DNA from: Limosilactobacillus frumenti DSM 13145
GTDB lineage: Bacteria > Bacillota > Bacilli > Lactobacillales > Lactobacillaceae
DNA: 64,000 nucleotides
Direction: 5' to 3'
Assembly (NCBI RefSeq): GCF_001436045.1
Contig: NZ_AZER01000014.1
Coordinates: 228,709 to 292,708, forward strand
The translations under genes were made by a program, and so were the position numbers. The notes under the pieces are model-generated. The model did no database searches, had not been told where the DNA came from, and was given only the letters and a program-made list of their open reading frames with translations. The first letter of the stretch is position 1, and the number at the start of each line of letters is the position of its first letter. Positions 47,702-57,822 of this stretch are shown piece by piece.

Positions 47702-48559
47702 TTAATTACCTACTTTCTGAAGTGCAAAGGCGTGAAGCCAATTTTGATAAATAATGTTGCTAGAAGTTTTCCAGGAGAAATTGATTTCTCCATTGTGATT
47801 GAAATAGTGAAGCGGTTGCCGGATGGGGAGCCGCTTTTTGCGGTCACGGTAGTATTCACTAGCGAGGGTATCGACTTCGTATTCTGGATGCCCCGTGATG
47901 TATGTGCGGTGATGTTGATTGGATCGCAAGATCAGTGGACCAATTTGGTTGTTGCTGGCCACAATTTGCAGGTCACCGGGTAAACGTTGCGGGTCGATAT
48001 CACTGTTGGTATGCCGAGATTGAGGCATCTTTAGCAGGCCTCCTGCTCCAAAGTCGTTGGCTAATTCTGGAGCAAGCTGGTCGGCTTGGTAAATGCCGAA
48101 GATCTTATGGTTAACTGGGTGTTTAGTAATTGCAAAATCGTGATAGAGGCCTGCCTGAGCGGCCCAGCATTCCAATAGTGTTTGATGGGCGTGCCGCTCA
48201 GCCCAGTCACAGATAGTTTGAAATTCTTCCCAATAATCAACTTGTTGGAATGGTAGTTGTTCAACTGGGGCGCCAGTGATAATCACGCCGTCAAATGTCT
48301 GACCCTCAATTTCAACGAGTGATTGGTAAACACGTGAAATTACTGAAAAAGGAGTTCCCTTGAAGTGATGGGTGGCGGGATAGATAAAGGTGATGTCAAC
48401 ATCATGATCCAATTGATTAAATTGGGTTAAAAATTGTCGTTCCGTGGCTTCTTTGGTAGGCATTAAGTTAACCACCACGATTGATAGGGGATTTAACTGA
48501 AAGTGGTTGTGCCATTCGCCACTTCTTAATAAGAAGCCATTTGTTGCATTTGCTGTCAT
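47702..48559 (-). CDS. metA: Homoserine O-acetyltransferase, MetA family
   Basis: 285 residues of the class-I-glutamine-amidotransferase-like MetA fold. Catalytic Cys in [27 protein letters not shown] contributes the acid and base. The specificity loop reads [11 protein letters not shown] with Glu at the position that in characterised family members favours acetyl-CoA (Gly favours succinyl-CoA), so acetyl is predicted. First gene of the methionine operon, behind a T-box. AAAGGAGT precedes the ATG. Confidence 0.92.
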   Translation of the reverse strand: MTANATNGFLLRSGEWHNHFQLNPLSIVVVNLMPTKEATERQFLTQFNQLDHDVDITFIYPATHHFKGTPFSVISRVYQSLVEIEGQTFDGVIITGAPVEQLPFQQVDYWEEFQTICDWAERHAHQTLLECWAAQAGLYHDFAITKHPVNHKIFGIYQADQLAPELANDFGAGGLLKMPQSRHTNSDIDPQRLPGDLQIVASNNQIGPLILRSNQHHRTYITGHPEYEVDTLASEYYRDRKKRLPIRQPLHYFNHNGEINFSWKTSSNIIYQNWLHAFALQKVGN

Positions 48560-48582
48560 TTCTAAAACTCCTTTCTAGGTAA

Positions 48583-48890
48583 AATAAAAAGCTTTCGTCC
48601 AGACCGATTACTCGATCTAGGGACGAAAGCTTTCGCGGTGCCACCCTTAATTTATTGCTAATTCACAATAGCAACCTCAATAGGTACTCCAGCTAACTGG
48701 AAATACCCGGCAAGATAACGGTTGCTACCGGCCTGCCCGGCCATTGTGACCAAGCAAACTAACTCAGAGCTCATCTTCATGCTCTTCAATACACTTCGTT
48801 CCACCACCTGAAGCTCTCTTGCTGGATTGTTGAGCACTACTCTTCTCTTCAAAGTCTAATCATTTTCTAATTGCTTTATAGACTACTCCT
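48583..48890 (-). promoter_or_regulatory. T-box leader of metA-metY-hom
   Basis: On the minus strand GGGTGGCACCGCG (forward 48634-48646) is the T-box core. A terminator follows: GCTTTCGTCC / GGACGAAAGC and T-rich tract (48585-48630). The Stem I part shows GCTTCAGGTGGTGGAACGAAG and nearby ATG triplets, fitting a methionine specifier, though the codon was not fixed by folding. Confidence 0.85.
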
Positions 48891-48944
48891 CATTTTCTCA
48901 ATGTCAACCACTTTTGCAAATTTTTCTGGTAATCATCATGAATA

Positions 48945-48952
48945 ACGAACAT
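48945..48952 (+). promoter_or_regulatory. Upstream PurBox-like site of purC
   Basis: ACGAACAT, 52 bp before the second box. Lies in the metA-purC divergent region. Confidence 0.5.
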
Positions 48953-48973
48953 ATTTTCAATTCATGCTCTTAA

Positions 48974-49012
48974 TTTACATTATTTTGCCTAATAAACGAA
49001 CAATAATGTAAA
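48974..49012 (+). promoter_or_regulatory. PurBox-like site and palindrome upstream of purC
   Basis: ACGAACAAT (48996-49004) lies at the right arm of an inverted repeat TTTACATTATT (48974-48984) / AATAATGTAAA (49002-49012). It is 27 bp before the -35 box. Confidence 0.6.
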
Positions 49013-49039
49013 ATTTAAAAATAAAGTTAGCAAATTATA

Positions 49040-49068
49040 TTGACAACCTATGGGGCCCAGCGTATATT
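49040..49068 (+). promoter_or_regulatory. purCSQLFMNHD promoter
   Basis: TTGACA (49040-49045), 17-bp spacer, TATATT (49063-49068). The leader to purC is about 70 nt. Confidence 0.85.
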
Positions 49069-49142
49069 GAAACTAGATTTTAACGAATAAAATCTAGTTT
49101 AGTTGTAGTAATGTTCGGCTTTTAATAGAGGAGATAATTCTA

Positions 49143-49862
49143 ATGGAAAAGTTACTGTACACCGGTAAGGCAAAGCAAATGTGGCAAACTGATGACCCTA
49201 ATGTTTTACGGGTAGTTTACATGGACCAAGCAACTGCGCTGAATGGCAAGAAAAAGGAACATTTCGCCGGCAAGGGCCAAGCAGCCAATGCCATTTCAAG
49301 CTTAGTTTTCCAATACCTCATTAAGAACGGGATCCCGACCCACTTCATTGAAAAGCTATCAGCAACCGAAGATTTGGTAAAGAAGTGTCAAATGTTCCCA
49401 TTAGAATTTGTGACCCGGAACGTTGTCGCTGGTCACTTCGCAACCCGTTACGGATTAAAGGAAGGTAAGGCTTTGCCTGAACCGGTTGAAGAAACATTCT
49501 ACAAGAGTGATGAATTAGACGATCCATTTATCAATGAATCTGGAACAATTGCTCTCGGGATTGCCTCTCATGAACAATTGGCAACCATGTGGCAGCTGTG
49601 TCGGCAAGTAAACGCGTTGTTAAAGCCATTGTTTGAAAAAGCCGGAATGCAACTGGTTGATTTCAAGCTCGAATTTGGCCGGCTCGAAGATGGCAAGATT
49701 GTCTTAGCCGATGAATTTTCACCTGACAACTGCCGTCTTTGGGATTTACAAACTGACCAACACCTGGACAAGGACGTTTACCGTCGTAAGTTAGCTAATT
49801 TGACAAAGACGTACGATGAAGTCTTAGCACGTTTGGAAAAGGTCGTTAAGGAGGATAAGTAA
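49143..49862 (+). CDS. purC: Phosphoribosylaminoimidazole-succinocarboxamide synthase
   Basis: 239 residues; joins CAIR and aspartate using ATP to give SAICAR. Motifs KLLYTGKAKQMW-like N-terminus, EFVTRNVVAGHFATRYG, and VDFKLEFGRLEDGKIVLADEFSPDNCRLWD. First gene of the large purine operon; its stop abuts the purS start. Confidence 0.97.
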   Translation: MEKLLYTGKAKQMWQTDDPNVLRVVYMDQATALNGKKKEHFAGKGQAANAISSLVFQYLIKNGIPTHFIEKLSATEDLVKKCQMFPLEFVTRNVVAGHFATRYGLKEGKALPEPVEETFYKSDELDDPFINESGTIALGIASHEQLATMWQLCRQVNALLKPLFEKAGMQLVDFKLEFGRLEDGKIVLADEFSPDNCRLWDLQTDQHLDKDVYRRKLANLTKTYDEVLARLEKVVKEDK

Positions 49863-50114
49863 ATGACAACTGTTCGTATTTTCGTAACCTACAAGCCATC
49901 GGTTTTTGATCCTCAGGGGTCAACGATTAAGGATGCCCTCCATACGCTCGGCCACAACGATGTTACCAATGTTCAGGTTGGTAAGTTCTTTGACGTAACC
50001 ATCGACGAACAAGAAGAACCTGTCGAAGAAGCCGTTAAAAAGATGGCGGACCAATTACTAGTTAATTTCAACATGGAAACATACAGTTACCAAGTATTGG
50101 AGGAAGCTAAATGA
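49863..50114 (+). CDS. purS: FGAM synthase subunit PurS
   Basis: 83 residues, the small subunit bridging PurL and Pur[23 protein letters not shown] and [11 protein letters not shown] are family motifs. AAGGAGG inside purC end; overlaps purQ by 4 bases (ATGA). Confidence 0.96.
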   Translation: MTTVRIFVTYKPSVFDPQGSTIKDALHTLGHNDVTNVQVGKFFDVTIDEQEEPVEEAVKKMADQLLVNFNMETYSYQVLEEAK

Positions 50115-50791
50115 AAATTGCGGTTATCGTTTTTCCAGGTTCTAACTGTGACGTTGACCTCTATGAAGCTCTCCGGACAGTTTGCGACGCAGACGTGGAA
50201 TATGTTTCTCACCACGACAGCAGTCTTGATGGCTTTGATGCGGTGATGTTGCCAGGCGGTTTTTCATATGGTGATTATCTACGTCCCGGGGCAATTGCCC
50301 GGTTCACCAACATCATGCCGGCAGTTGTCAAGATGGCCAATGAAGGCAAACCAGTATTTGGAACTTGCAATGGATTCCAGATTTTAACCGAAGTTGGTTT
50401 GCTCCCGGGAGCACTAAAACAAAATAACCAGCAACGTTTTATCTGCAAGACGGTTCCACTGGAAGTTGTCAACAACCAGACAATGTTTACCAGTCAATAC
50501 CAAGCCCACGAGCGGATTCAATTACCAATCGCCCATGCTGATGGGTCATATTTTGCTGACCAAAAGACGCTTGATGAACTTGAAGCCCACCACCAAGTTG
50601 TCTTTCGTTATGCTGAAGAGAATCCTAACGGTAGTTTGCGCAACATTGCGGGAATTGTGAACCGGCGAGGCAATGTTTTAGGGATGATGCCGCACCCAGA
50701 GCGGGCAGTTGAAGCAATCTTGGGCAACACCGATGGCTTAAAACTATTCAAGTCGTTATTAGAACATGGTCGCATTACTGTGGAGGGGTAG
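50111..50791 (+). CDS. purQ: FGAM synthase glutaminase subunit PurQ
   Basis: 226-residue class I glutaminase supplying ammonia to PurL. Catalytic Cys in [11 protein letters not shown], His/Glu in [10 protein letters not shown], and [17 protein letters not shown]. Overlaps purS by 4 bases. Confidence 0.97.
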   Translation: MKIAVIVFPGSNCDVDLYEALRTVCDADVEYVSHHDSSLDGFDAVMLPGGFSYGDYLRPGAIARFTNIMPAVVKMANEGKPVFGTCNGFQILTEVGLLPGALKQNNQQRFICKTVPLEVVNNQTMFTSQYQAHERIQLPIAHADGSYFADQKTLDELEAHHQVVFRYAEENPNGSLRNIAGIVNRRGNVLGMMPHPERAVEAILGNTDGLKLFKSLLEHGRITVEG

Positions 50792-50794
50792 AGA

Positions 50795-53023
50795 ATGAAA
50801 CAGGCAATGACACCGGAAGAAATTAAAGCAAAGAAGCCCTACCTGGATTGGAGTTTAAGTGAAGTCGAATACGACTACATTAGTAAGAAATTATTAGGAC
50901 GGTTACCTAACTATACCGAAACTGGGTTATTCGCTGCCATGTGGAGTGAACACTGCTCTTACAAGAAGTCTAAGCCAGTGCTCCGCCTCTTTCCTAACAA
51001 GAATTCGCGGGTTTTACAAGGACCTGGTGAAGGGGCCGGAGTAGTGGATATTGATGATGGCCAAGCTGTCGTTTTCAAGGCAGAAAGTCACAACCACCCC
51101 ACCACGGTTGAACCTTACCAAGGGGCGGCCACCGGAATTGGTGGGATCCTGCGGGACATTTTCAGTATGGGTGCTCGACCAATTGCTTCACTAGATTCTC
51201 TGCATTTTGGCGAACTTAGTGACCCACAAATGCGGATGAAAGTTGATGGCACAGTGCGTGGTATTGGTGACTACGGCAACTGTATGGGAATCCCAACGGT
51301 AGCCGGCGAAACTACTTTTGACCCTTGCTACCAAGGCAACATTTTGTGTAATGCGATGAGTGTCGGCTTAATGGACCAACGCGACCTCCAACGGGGGACA
51401 GCTAATGGGGTCGGCAACGCAGTGATGTATGTTGGTGCCAAAACTGGTCGTGATGGGATCCATGGGGCAACTTTTGCATCGGCTGACTTTAGTGATGAAC
51501 ACGCTACCCAACGATCAGCTGTTCAGGTCGGTGATCCCTTCATGGAAAAGCTCTTACTGGAAGCATGCCTGAAATTAATTCATCAGCACCCAGACTGGCT
51601 CGTCGGCATTCAAGACATGGGGGCAGCCGGAATTGTCTCATCTAGTGCGGAAATGGCTTCGGAAGGTAAGAGTGGGATGGAGCTCAACCTTGACCTGGTT
51701 CCGCAGCGTGAACCTAATATGTCAGCTTATGAAATCATGCTGAGCGAATCCCAAGAACGGATGCTGCTGTGTGTTAAGAAGGGTCATGAAAAGGACGTCC
51801 AAAAGATTTTTGACTTTTATGACCTGGATGCCGTGACCATTGGCCGGATTACAGAGGGTCATGATTATGTTCTCTACCATGATGGCCAAGAGGTTTGCCA
51901 TATTCCAGTTTCCAGCTTAACTGATGATGTTCTGGAAGAAGAAAGTCGGGAAGCTAAACCGGAACGAATTACCAAGGCTGAACAAGCCCCTCAATGGCAG
52001 CCACAAATTACTGATCCGGCAGCGACGTTACGGGCACTGCTTCAACAATCAACGGTGGCGGACAAGAGGACTTTCTTCCAACAATATGATTCGCAAGTGC
52101 GGACATGTACAGTTGTTGGCCCCGGATCTGATGCCGGCGTTATCCGTGTACGGGGAACAAAGAAGGGCCTGGCCATGACGACTGATGGTAACGGCCGTTT
52201 TGTTTACCTTAACCCGGAAGCTGGTGGCCAAATGGCTTTAGTTGAAGCGGTCACCAATGTCGTGGCTTCCGGGGCTGAACCACTAGCCATTACTGACTGC
52301 CTGAACTACGGTGACCCGAATGATCCGGAAATCTTCTGGGAATTACACCAGTCTGTTCAAGGGATGGCTGATGCTTGTCGCGTCTTTGATACGCCGGTTA
52401 TTTCTGGAAACGTCTCCTTGTATAACGAAAACAATGGTAAGGCAATTCACCCAACACCAATGGTCGGCATGGTGGGTCTCATCAAAGACCTAGACTACAT
52501 TGTTCCATCATTTGCTCAACATGCAGGTGATTTAGTGTACCTGGTCGGCCAAACCGGTGATGACTATGCTGGTTCTGAATTGCAAAAGATGATGAAGGGT
52601 GACATTTCGGGAACAGTACAGCTGTTGGACTTAGATAATATTCACCATTACCTCCAACAATTACTGGCCCAAATGCAAATTGGCAATGTTGCTTCTGCTC
52701 ACGACATGAGTGAAGGGGGCTTAGGAGTAGCATTAGCAGAAACGCTCTTCAAGACCGATCTGGGGATGAACCTAGATTTGCGTTCGCTAAGTGCGGCCCA
52801 GCTATTTGCTGAAAGTGCCGGTCGCTTAGTAGTCACTGTCCCTGTTAGTGCGCAAGCAGCCTTCGAAAAATCATTGGGTCATGACGCCCAATTAGTTGGG
52901 AACGTCACCAACACCCACTGGCTGGAATTGCACTTACAAGATGCAGAATTAAATCAAAATGTTACGGAATTACAACACTTATGGGAGGAGGCCATCCCGT
53001 GCCAGCTGAAATCAAAGGATTAA
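50795..53023 (+). CDS. purL: FGAM synthase large subunit PurL
   Basis: 742 residues, the small-type PurL needing PurS and PurQ. SEHCSYKKSKPVL, KAESHNHPTTVEPYQGAATGIGGI and AHDMSEGGLGVALAET are AIR-synthase-like ATP-site motifs. Converts FGAR to FGAM. It overlaps purF by 25 bases. Confidence 0.97.
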   Translation: MKQAMTPEEIKAKKPYLDWSLSEVEYDYISKKLLGRLPNYTETGLFAAMWSEHCSYKKSKPVLRLFPNKNSRVLQGPGEGAGVVDIDDGQAVVFKAESHNHPTTVEPYQGAATGIGGILRDIFSMGARPIASLDSLHFGELSDPQMRMKVDGTVRGIGDYGNCMGIPTVAGETTFDPCYQGNILCNAMSVGLMDQRDLQRGTANGVGNAVMYVGAKTGRDGIHGATFASADFSDEHATQRSAVQVGDPFMEKLLLEACLKLIHQHPDWLVGIQDMGAAGIVSSSAEMASEGKSGMELNLDLVPQREPNMSAYEIMLSESQERMLLCVKKGHEKDVQKIFDFYDLDAVTIGRITEGHDYVLYHDGQEVCHIPVSSLTDDVLEEESREAKPERITKAEQAPQWQPQITDPAATLRALLQQSTVADKRTFFQQYDSQVRTCTVVGPGSDAGVIRVRGTKKGLAMTTDGNGRFVYLNPEAGGQMALVEAVTNVVASGAEPLAITDCLNYGDPNDPEIFWELHQSVQGMADACRVFDTPVISGNVSLYNENNGKAIHPTPMVGMVGLIKDLDYIVPSFAQHAGDLVYLVGQTGDDYAGSELQKMMKGDISGTVQLLDLDNIHHYLQQLLAQMQIGNVASAHDMSEGGLGVALAETLFKTDLGMNLDLRSLSAAQLFAESAGRLVVTVPVSAQAAFEKSLGHDAQLVGNVTNTHWLELHLQDAELNQNVTELQHLWEEAIPCQLKSKD

Positions 53024-54462
53024 ATGAAGAATGTGGAGTCTTTGGTGTTTTCGGGGCCGAAGACGCTAGCCAGTTGGTTTACTATGGTCTCCATACTCTT
53101 CAGCACCGTGGTCAAGAGGGTGCCGGGATAGTTTCAACTGATGGTACTGAATTATACCAACACCGTGATCGCGGATTACTGGCCCAAGTGTTTAAAGATC
53201 CGGCTGAATTAAAACGGTTGGTCGGTCGGGCAGCAATTGGTCATGTCCGTTACGGTACGAGTGGCCATAATTCAATTGCTAATGTGCAGCCATTCCTGTT
53301 TCGTTTCCACGATGGGGATGTTGCCCTTGCACATAATGGAAATTTAACGAACGCGCAAACCCTGCGTCGCCAGTTAGAAGACCAGGGAGCGGTTTTCCAG
53401 TCGGACTCGGATACTGAAATTTTGATTCACTTAGTTCGGCAGCACATTAAAGACGGCTTTATCCCTGCTTTGAAGTGGAGCCTTAATCAAGTACACGGTG
53501 GTTTTGCCTACTTGCTTTTACAAAAAGATCGGCTGATTGCTGCGCTGGATCCAAATGGCATTCGTCCGCTTTGTATCGGCCAATTAGCCAATGGTTCTTA
53601 CGTAGTGGCTTCAGAAACGTGTGCTTTGGATATTGTTAATGCCACTTTCGTGCGGGATGTCCAACCGGGTGAATTGATCATTATCGATCGTGATGGCCTT
53701 CATATCGACCACTACACCACTAATACCCAACTCGCGATCTGCTCAATGGAGTACATCTATTTTGCCCGGCCGGATTCTATTATCCATGGGGTCACCGTTC
53801 ATAATGCTCGTAAGCAAATGGGGCGCCTATTAGCCCGCGAGCATCCAGTAGACGCTGATATGGTGATCGGGGTGCCTAACTCATCCCTGTCCGCTACTTC
53901 CGGTTATGCGGAAGAGTCCGGGTTACCTTATGAGATGGGTCTGATTAAGAGTCAGTATGTTGCCCGGACATTTATCCAGCCAACTCAGGCGTTGCGTGAA
54001 CGCGGCGTGCATCTGAAACTATCAGCGGTCCGTGGTGTGGTGGCTGGCAAACGTGTGGCTGTCGTAGATGATTCGATTGTCCGGGGCACGACTTCTAAGC
54101 AGATTGTCCAAATGCTCCGGCACGCGGGTGCAAAAGAAGTCCACCTCTTGATTTCATCACCGCCATTTCGTTTTCCATGCTTCTATGGAATTGATATTTC
54201 AACTCGGTCAGAATTAATGGCCGCTCACTATTCCGTAGAACAGATGCGTCAATTTATTGGGGCGGACTCGTTAAACTTTCTTAGCGTAAATAGCTTAATC
54301 AAAGCCATCGCAGTACCTGATGCTGGGGATGCGCCTAATGGTGGGCTAACGGTCGCTTACTTCACTGGTGAGTACCCAACCCCGCTGTACGACTACGAAG
54401 CAGGATACCTAAAGTCCCTGAATGAACAGGAACGGTTAGCACGAAAGGAGCACTTATCATGA
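52999..54462 (+). CDS. purF: Amidophosphoribosyltransferase
   Basis: Commits PRPP to purine synthesis by adding ammonia from glutamine. 487 residues. I chose GTG 52999, giving a short propeptide PAEIKGLNEE before catalytic Cys12 (NEECGVFGVFG), which would be exposed by processing. GGGAGGAGG lies 8-9 nt upstream inside purL. The PRPP motif is RVAVVDDSIVRGTTSKQIV. Overlaps purM by 4 bases. Confidence 0.96.
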   Translation: MPAEIKGLNEECGVFGVFGAEDASQLVYYGLHTLQHRGQEGAGIVSTDGTELYQHRDRGLLAQVFKDPAELKRLVGRAAIGHVRYGTSGHNSIANVQPFLFRFHDGDVALAHNGNLTNAQTLRRQLEDQGAVFQSDSDTEILIHLVRQHIKDGFIPALKWSLNQVHGGFAYLLLQKDRLIAALDPNGIRPLCIGQLANGSYVVASETCALDIVNATFVRDVQPGELIIIDRDGLHIDHYTTNTQLAICSMEYIYFARPDSIIHGVTVHNARKQMGRLLAREHPVDADMVIGVPNSSLSATSGYAEESGLPYEMGLIKSQYVARTFIQPTQALRERGVHLKLSAVRGVVAGKRVAVVDDSIVRGTTSKQIVQMLRHAGAKEVHLLISSPPFRFPCFYGIDISTRSELMAAHYSVEQMRQFIGADSLNFLSVNSLIKAIAVPDAGDAPNGGLTVAYFTGEYPTPLYDYEAGYLKSLNEQERLARKEHLS

Positions 54463-55496
54463 ATCGCTATCAAGAAGCGGGAGTCAATGTGAATGCTGGT
54501 TACGAGTTAGTTGACCGGATTAAAAAGGCCGTTAAGTCAACTCACCGGACTGGTGTCCTTGGCGGAATTGGTGCTTTTGGCGGTTTGTTTGACCTTGGAG
54601 CCTTGAATTACCATCACCCCGTGCTTGTTTCTGGAACAGACGGTGTTGGAACAAAACTGTTAATTGCTCAGAAAATGAACAAACATGACACGATTGGGAT
54701 CGATGTCGTCGCCATGTGTGTGAACGACGTCCTTGCTCAGGGAGCCGAACCGCTATATTTCCTTGACTACATTGCAACTGGACATAACGATCCAGTTAAA
54801 ATGGCCGCAATTGTCAGCGGTGTGGCTGCCGGCTGCCGCGATGCTGGCGCAGCCCTAGTTGGTGGTGAAACCGCAGAAATGCCAGATATGTACGCTCCCC
54901 AAGAATATGATTTGGCGGGTGCCGTAACTGGGGTGGCTGAGAAGGATGAACTGCTGACTAGTGAACGCCCCCAAAAAGGGGATGTGTTACTGGGCTTAAG
55001 TTCGAGCGGACTCCATTCAAATGGTTTCTCGCTTGTTCGTCAAATCTTGTTTAAGGACCACGATGTCCAACTTGATGCCCAGCCGACTGAACTCAACGGT
55101 CAAACGGTTGGTCAAGCCCTTCTGGCCCCCACACGCATCTATATAAAACAAGTTTTGCCTTTAATTCATCAGGACCTGATTGAAGGAATTAGTCATATTA
55201 CTGGTGGTGGCTTGATTGAAAATGTTCCCCGCATGATTGGTGATAACTTGCAAGCAGTGATCAACCAAGGGCAATGGCCTGTCCCAGCTATTTTTACTTA
55301 TTTACAGAAACTGGGTCACTTAGCCGCTAATGATTGTTGGCAGACTTTCAACATGGGGCTAGGGCTGATTTTAGCTGTTCATCCAGACAATGTATCAATG
55401 GTTCAAGAACAGTTAACCGCTAAGGGTGAACAACCTTACGTCATTGGCCGCTTGCAATCCCGACCAGCAGACGCAGCAAAGATTGTAATTAAGTGA
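54459..55496 (+). CDS. purM: Phosphoribosylformylglycinamidine cyclo-ligase
   Basis: 345 residues; closes the imidazole ring, FGAM to AIR. Motifs HPVLVSGTDGVGTKLLIA, VAMCVNDVLAQGAEPLYFLDY, GETAEMPDMY and SSSGLHSNGFSL. AAAGGAG before the ATG; overlaps purF. Confidence 0.97.
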   Translation: MNRYQEAGVNVNAGYELVDRIKKAVKSTHRTGVLGGIGAFGGLFDLGALNYHHPVLVSGTDGVGTKLLIAQKMNKHDTIGIDVVAMCVNDVLAQGAEPLYFLDYIATGHNDPVKMAAIVSGVAAGCRDAGAALVGGETAEMPDMYAPQEYDLAGAVTGVAEKDELLTSERPQKGDVLLGLSSSGLHSNGFSLVRQILFKDHDVQLDAQPTELNGQTVGQALLAPTRIYIKQVLPLIHQDLIEGISHITGGGLIENVPRMIGDNLQAVINQGQWPVPAIFTYLQKLGHLAANDCWQTFNMGLGLILAVHPDNVSMVQEQLTAKGEQPYVIGRLQSRPADAAKIVIK

Positions 55497-55505
55497 GGCA
55501 GAACA

Positions 55506-56090
55506 ATGAGAGTAGCAGTATTTGCTTCCGGTAACGGGACAAACTTTGAAGCACTAGCACAACATTTTCAGGATGGTGACATTCCAGGAGAATTAGCATT
55601 GCTTTTTTGCAATCATCCGGATGCGCCCGTTATGAAACGGGCCCAACGATTCGGGGTACCTGCAGAAAGCTTCACTGTTAAGTCCTGTGGTGGAAAACAA
55701 CCATATGAAGAACGGTTATTAAAGTTGTTACAACAATATCAGATTGACTTTATCGCTTTGGCAGGCTACCTCCGCGTGGTGGGCCCCACCATTTTGGACC
55801 ATTATGACCACCGGATTGTCAACCTGCATCCGGCTTGGTTGCCGGAATATCCTGGCTTACATTCTATCGAACGGGCCTTTAATGACCACCGGACACAAAC
55901 GGGAGTAACGGTTCATTATATTGACTCCGGCCTGGATTCGGGGCCAATCATTGCTCAGAAAAGAGTGCCGATTTTGCCAAATGATAGTGAAGAAACGTTG
56001 GAAGCCCGGGTTCATGAAACCGAACACCGACTTTATCCAGCCGCAGTTAAGAAGGTTTTGACAGCATTAGCAGCAAAGGAGAAGGATTAG
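55506..56090 (+). CDS. purN: Phosphoribosylglycinamide formyltransferase
   Basis: 194 residues, folate-dependent. ASGNGTNFEAL at the N-terminus; catalytic region IVNLHPAWLPEYPGLHSIERA and TGVTVHYIDSGLDSGPIIAQ. The family's common HPSLLP is HPAWLP here. 9 bp after purM. Confidence 0.96.
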   Translation: MRVAVFASGNGTNFEALAQHFQDGDIPGELALLFCNHPDAPVMKRAQRFGVPAESFTVKSCGGKQPYEERLLKLLQQYQIDFIALAGYLRVVGPTILDHYDHRIVNLHPAWLPEYPGLHSIERAFNDHRTQTGVTVHYIDSGLDSGPIIAQKRVPILPNDSEETLEARVHETEHRLYPAAVKKVLTALAAKEKD

Positions 56091-56093
56091 ATC

Positions 56094-57632
56094 ATGAAAC
56101 GTGCATTGGTAAGTGTTTCCGACAAGGAAAACCTGGTTCCTTTTGTTAAGGGGTTAGTCGCAAATGATTTTGAAATTGTTTCTACTGGAGGCACGAAAAA
56201 GGTACTTGATGATGCTGGTATTCAGACCATCAGCATTGAAGATGTCACCCACTTTCCAGAAATTTTGGATGGCCGGGTTAAGACCTTGAACCCCTATGTT
56301 CATGGTGGCTTGTTAGCCCGTCGTGAATTGCCAGAGCACATGGCAACACTAAAGAAACTCAACATTACGCCGATTGACCTGGTATGTGTCAACCTCTACC
56401 CATTCAAACAAACCATTGAAAAACCAGATGTTAAATTAGCTGATGCTATTGAAAATATCGATATCGGTGGCCCGTCAATGGTGCGCTCAGCTGCGAAAAA
56501 CTACCGGGATGTTACGGTGGTTGTCGATAAGGGTGACTATGACCAAGTACTGAGTGAAATTATGGAAGAAGGAAATACTGACCTGGACACCCGGGCACGG
56601 CTGGCTGCTAAGGCTTTCCGCCATACAGCCGCATATGACGCCCTGATTTCTCAATACTTGACAAAACAAACCGGCTTGGAAGATCCCGAGCAGTTGACGC
56701 TGACCTGGGATCTGAAGGAGACCATGCGCTATGGTGAAAACAGTCACCAGAAAGCATGGCTCTACCAAGATGCTTTACCAAAGCGTTTTTCTGTTCTTTC
56801 TGCTGAACAGTTGCACGGGAAGAAACTGTCTTACAACAACATCAAGGATGCTGATGAAGCATTGCGGTGCATTCGTGAATTCGACCGGCCAACCGTAGTT
56901 GCTATGAAGCATATGAACCCATGTGGCATTGGTCAGGGTGATACGCTGGAACAGGCATGGGATCGCGCTTATGAAGCCGATTCGGTTTCTATCTTTGGTG
57001 GTGTTATTGCTCTGAACCGGAAAGTTGACCTAGTAACCGCGGAAAAAATGCATAAGATCTTCTTGGAAATTGTGATTGCTCCTGGATTCGATGATGATGC
57101 TTACGCCGTGTTAGCTAAGAAGAAGAATATCCGGCTATTGAGCCTTGACTTTAGCAAAAAGGATGAGCCAACTAAGCATGAAGTTGTTTCTGTTATGGGC
57201 GGGATGCTAATGCAGGAGCAAGATACTTTGGCAGAAGATTATCATGACTGGAAGTGTGTCACTAACGTTCAGCCAACTGAAGAACAGTTGAAGAATTTAA
57301 TGTTTGCCTGGAAGGCCGTTAAACATGCTAAGTCAAATGCGATTGTATTAGCTAATGATGAACGGACCCTTGGTGTTGGTGAAGGGCAACCTAACCGGAT
57401 TGATTCACTGAAGATTGCCGTTAAGCACGCTGGGGATGATATTGATGACCGGACTGTGATGGCGTCCGATGCCTTCTTCCCATTTGGCGACTGTGTAGAA
57501 TTTGCTGGTCAGCATGGTATCAAGGCTGTTGTTCAACCGGGTGGTTCGATCCGTGATCAAGAGTCGATTGATATGGCAAATAAGTATGGAATTGCCATGG
57601 TGATGACGGGAGTAAGACATTTCAGGCATTAA
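56094..57632 (+). CDS. purH: Bifunctional AICAR formyltransferase / IMP cyclohydrolase
   Basis: 512 residues. N-terminal cyclohydrolase ([47 protein letters not shown]) and C-terminal formyltransferase ([36 protein letters not shown]). Ends the pathway at IMP. 3 bp after purN. A dispersed hairpin element separates it from purD. Confidence 0.97.
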   Translation: MKRALVSVSDKENLVPFVKGLVANDFEIVSTGGTKKVLDDAGIQTISIEDVTHFPEILDGRVKTLNPYVHGGLLARRELPEHMATLKKLNITPIDLVCVNLYPFKQTIEKPDVKLADAIENIDIGGPSMVRSAAKNYRDVTVVVDKGDYDQVLSEIMEEGNTDLDTRARLAAKAFRHTAAYDALISQYLTKQTGLEDPEQLTLTWDLKETMRYGENSHQKAWLYQDALPKRFSVLSAEQLHGKKLSYNNIKDADEALRCIREFDRPTVVAMKHMNPCGIGQGDTLEQAWDRAYEADSVSIFGGVIALNRKVDLVTAEKMHKIFLEIVIAPGFDDDAYAVLAKKKNIRLLSLDFSKKDEPTKHEVVSVMGGMLMQEQDTLAEDYHDWKCVTNVQPTEEQLKNLMFAWKAVKHAKSNAIVLANDERTLGVGEGQPNRIDSLKIAVKHAGDDIDDRTVMASDAFFPFGDCVEFAGQHGIKAVVQPGGSIRDQESIDMANKYGIAMVMTGVRHFRH

Positions 57633-57640
57633 AAAGGAGA

Positions 57641-57769
57641 GAGTGCGAGCCAGCAAAGAGCTTGCGGAAGGCTAGCAATTTCTCCTGACGAAGGCGTTGT
57701 ACGCCTAGGAAGGAGGTTGCTAGCTTAGCAAGCTCCTGGCGAGCACATTTCGACTCAGCTGCATTAGAA
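57641..57769 (+). repeat. Stop-proximal hairpin element, copy D, inside the pur operon
   Basis: Head GAGTGCGAG begins 8 nt after the purH stop. The hairpin is CCAG(57650-57653), GAGCTTGC(57658-57665), GCTAGCAA with an inner AAGGCGT/ACGCCT stem, then TTGCTAGC, GCAAGCTC(57728-57735), CTGG(57736-57739). The tail GAGCACATTTCGACTCAGC then TGCATTAGAA is shared with copy B. The 30 bases after it hold CGGCGACTTGTCGTCG, a piece of the B and C hairpin loop. Confidence 0.8.
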
Positions 57770-57822
57770 CGGCGACTTGTCGTCGAAGGCGGAGCGCGTC
57801 GCATCAAGAAAGGAGTCCAATG

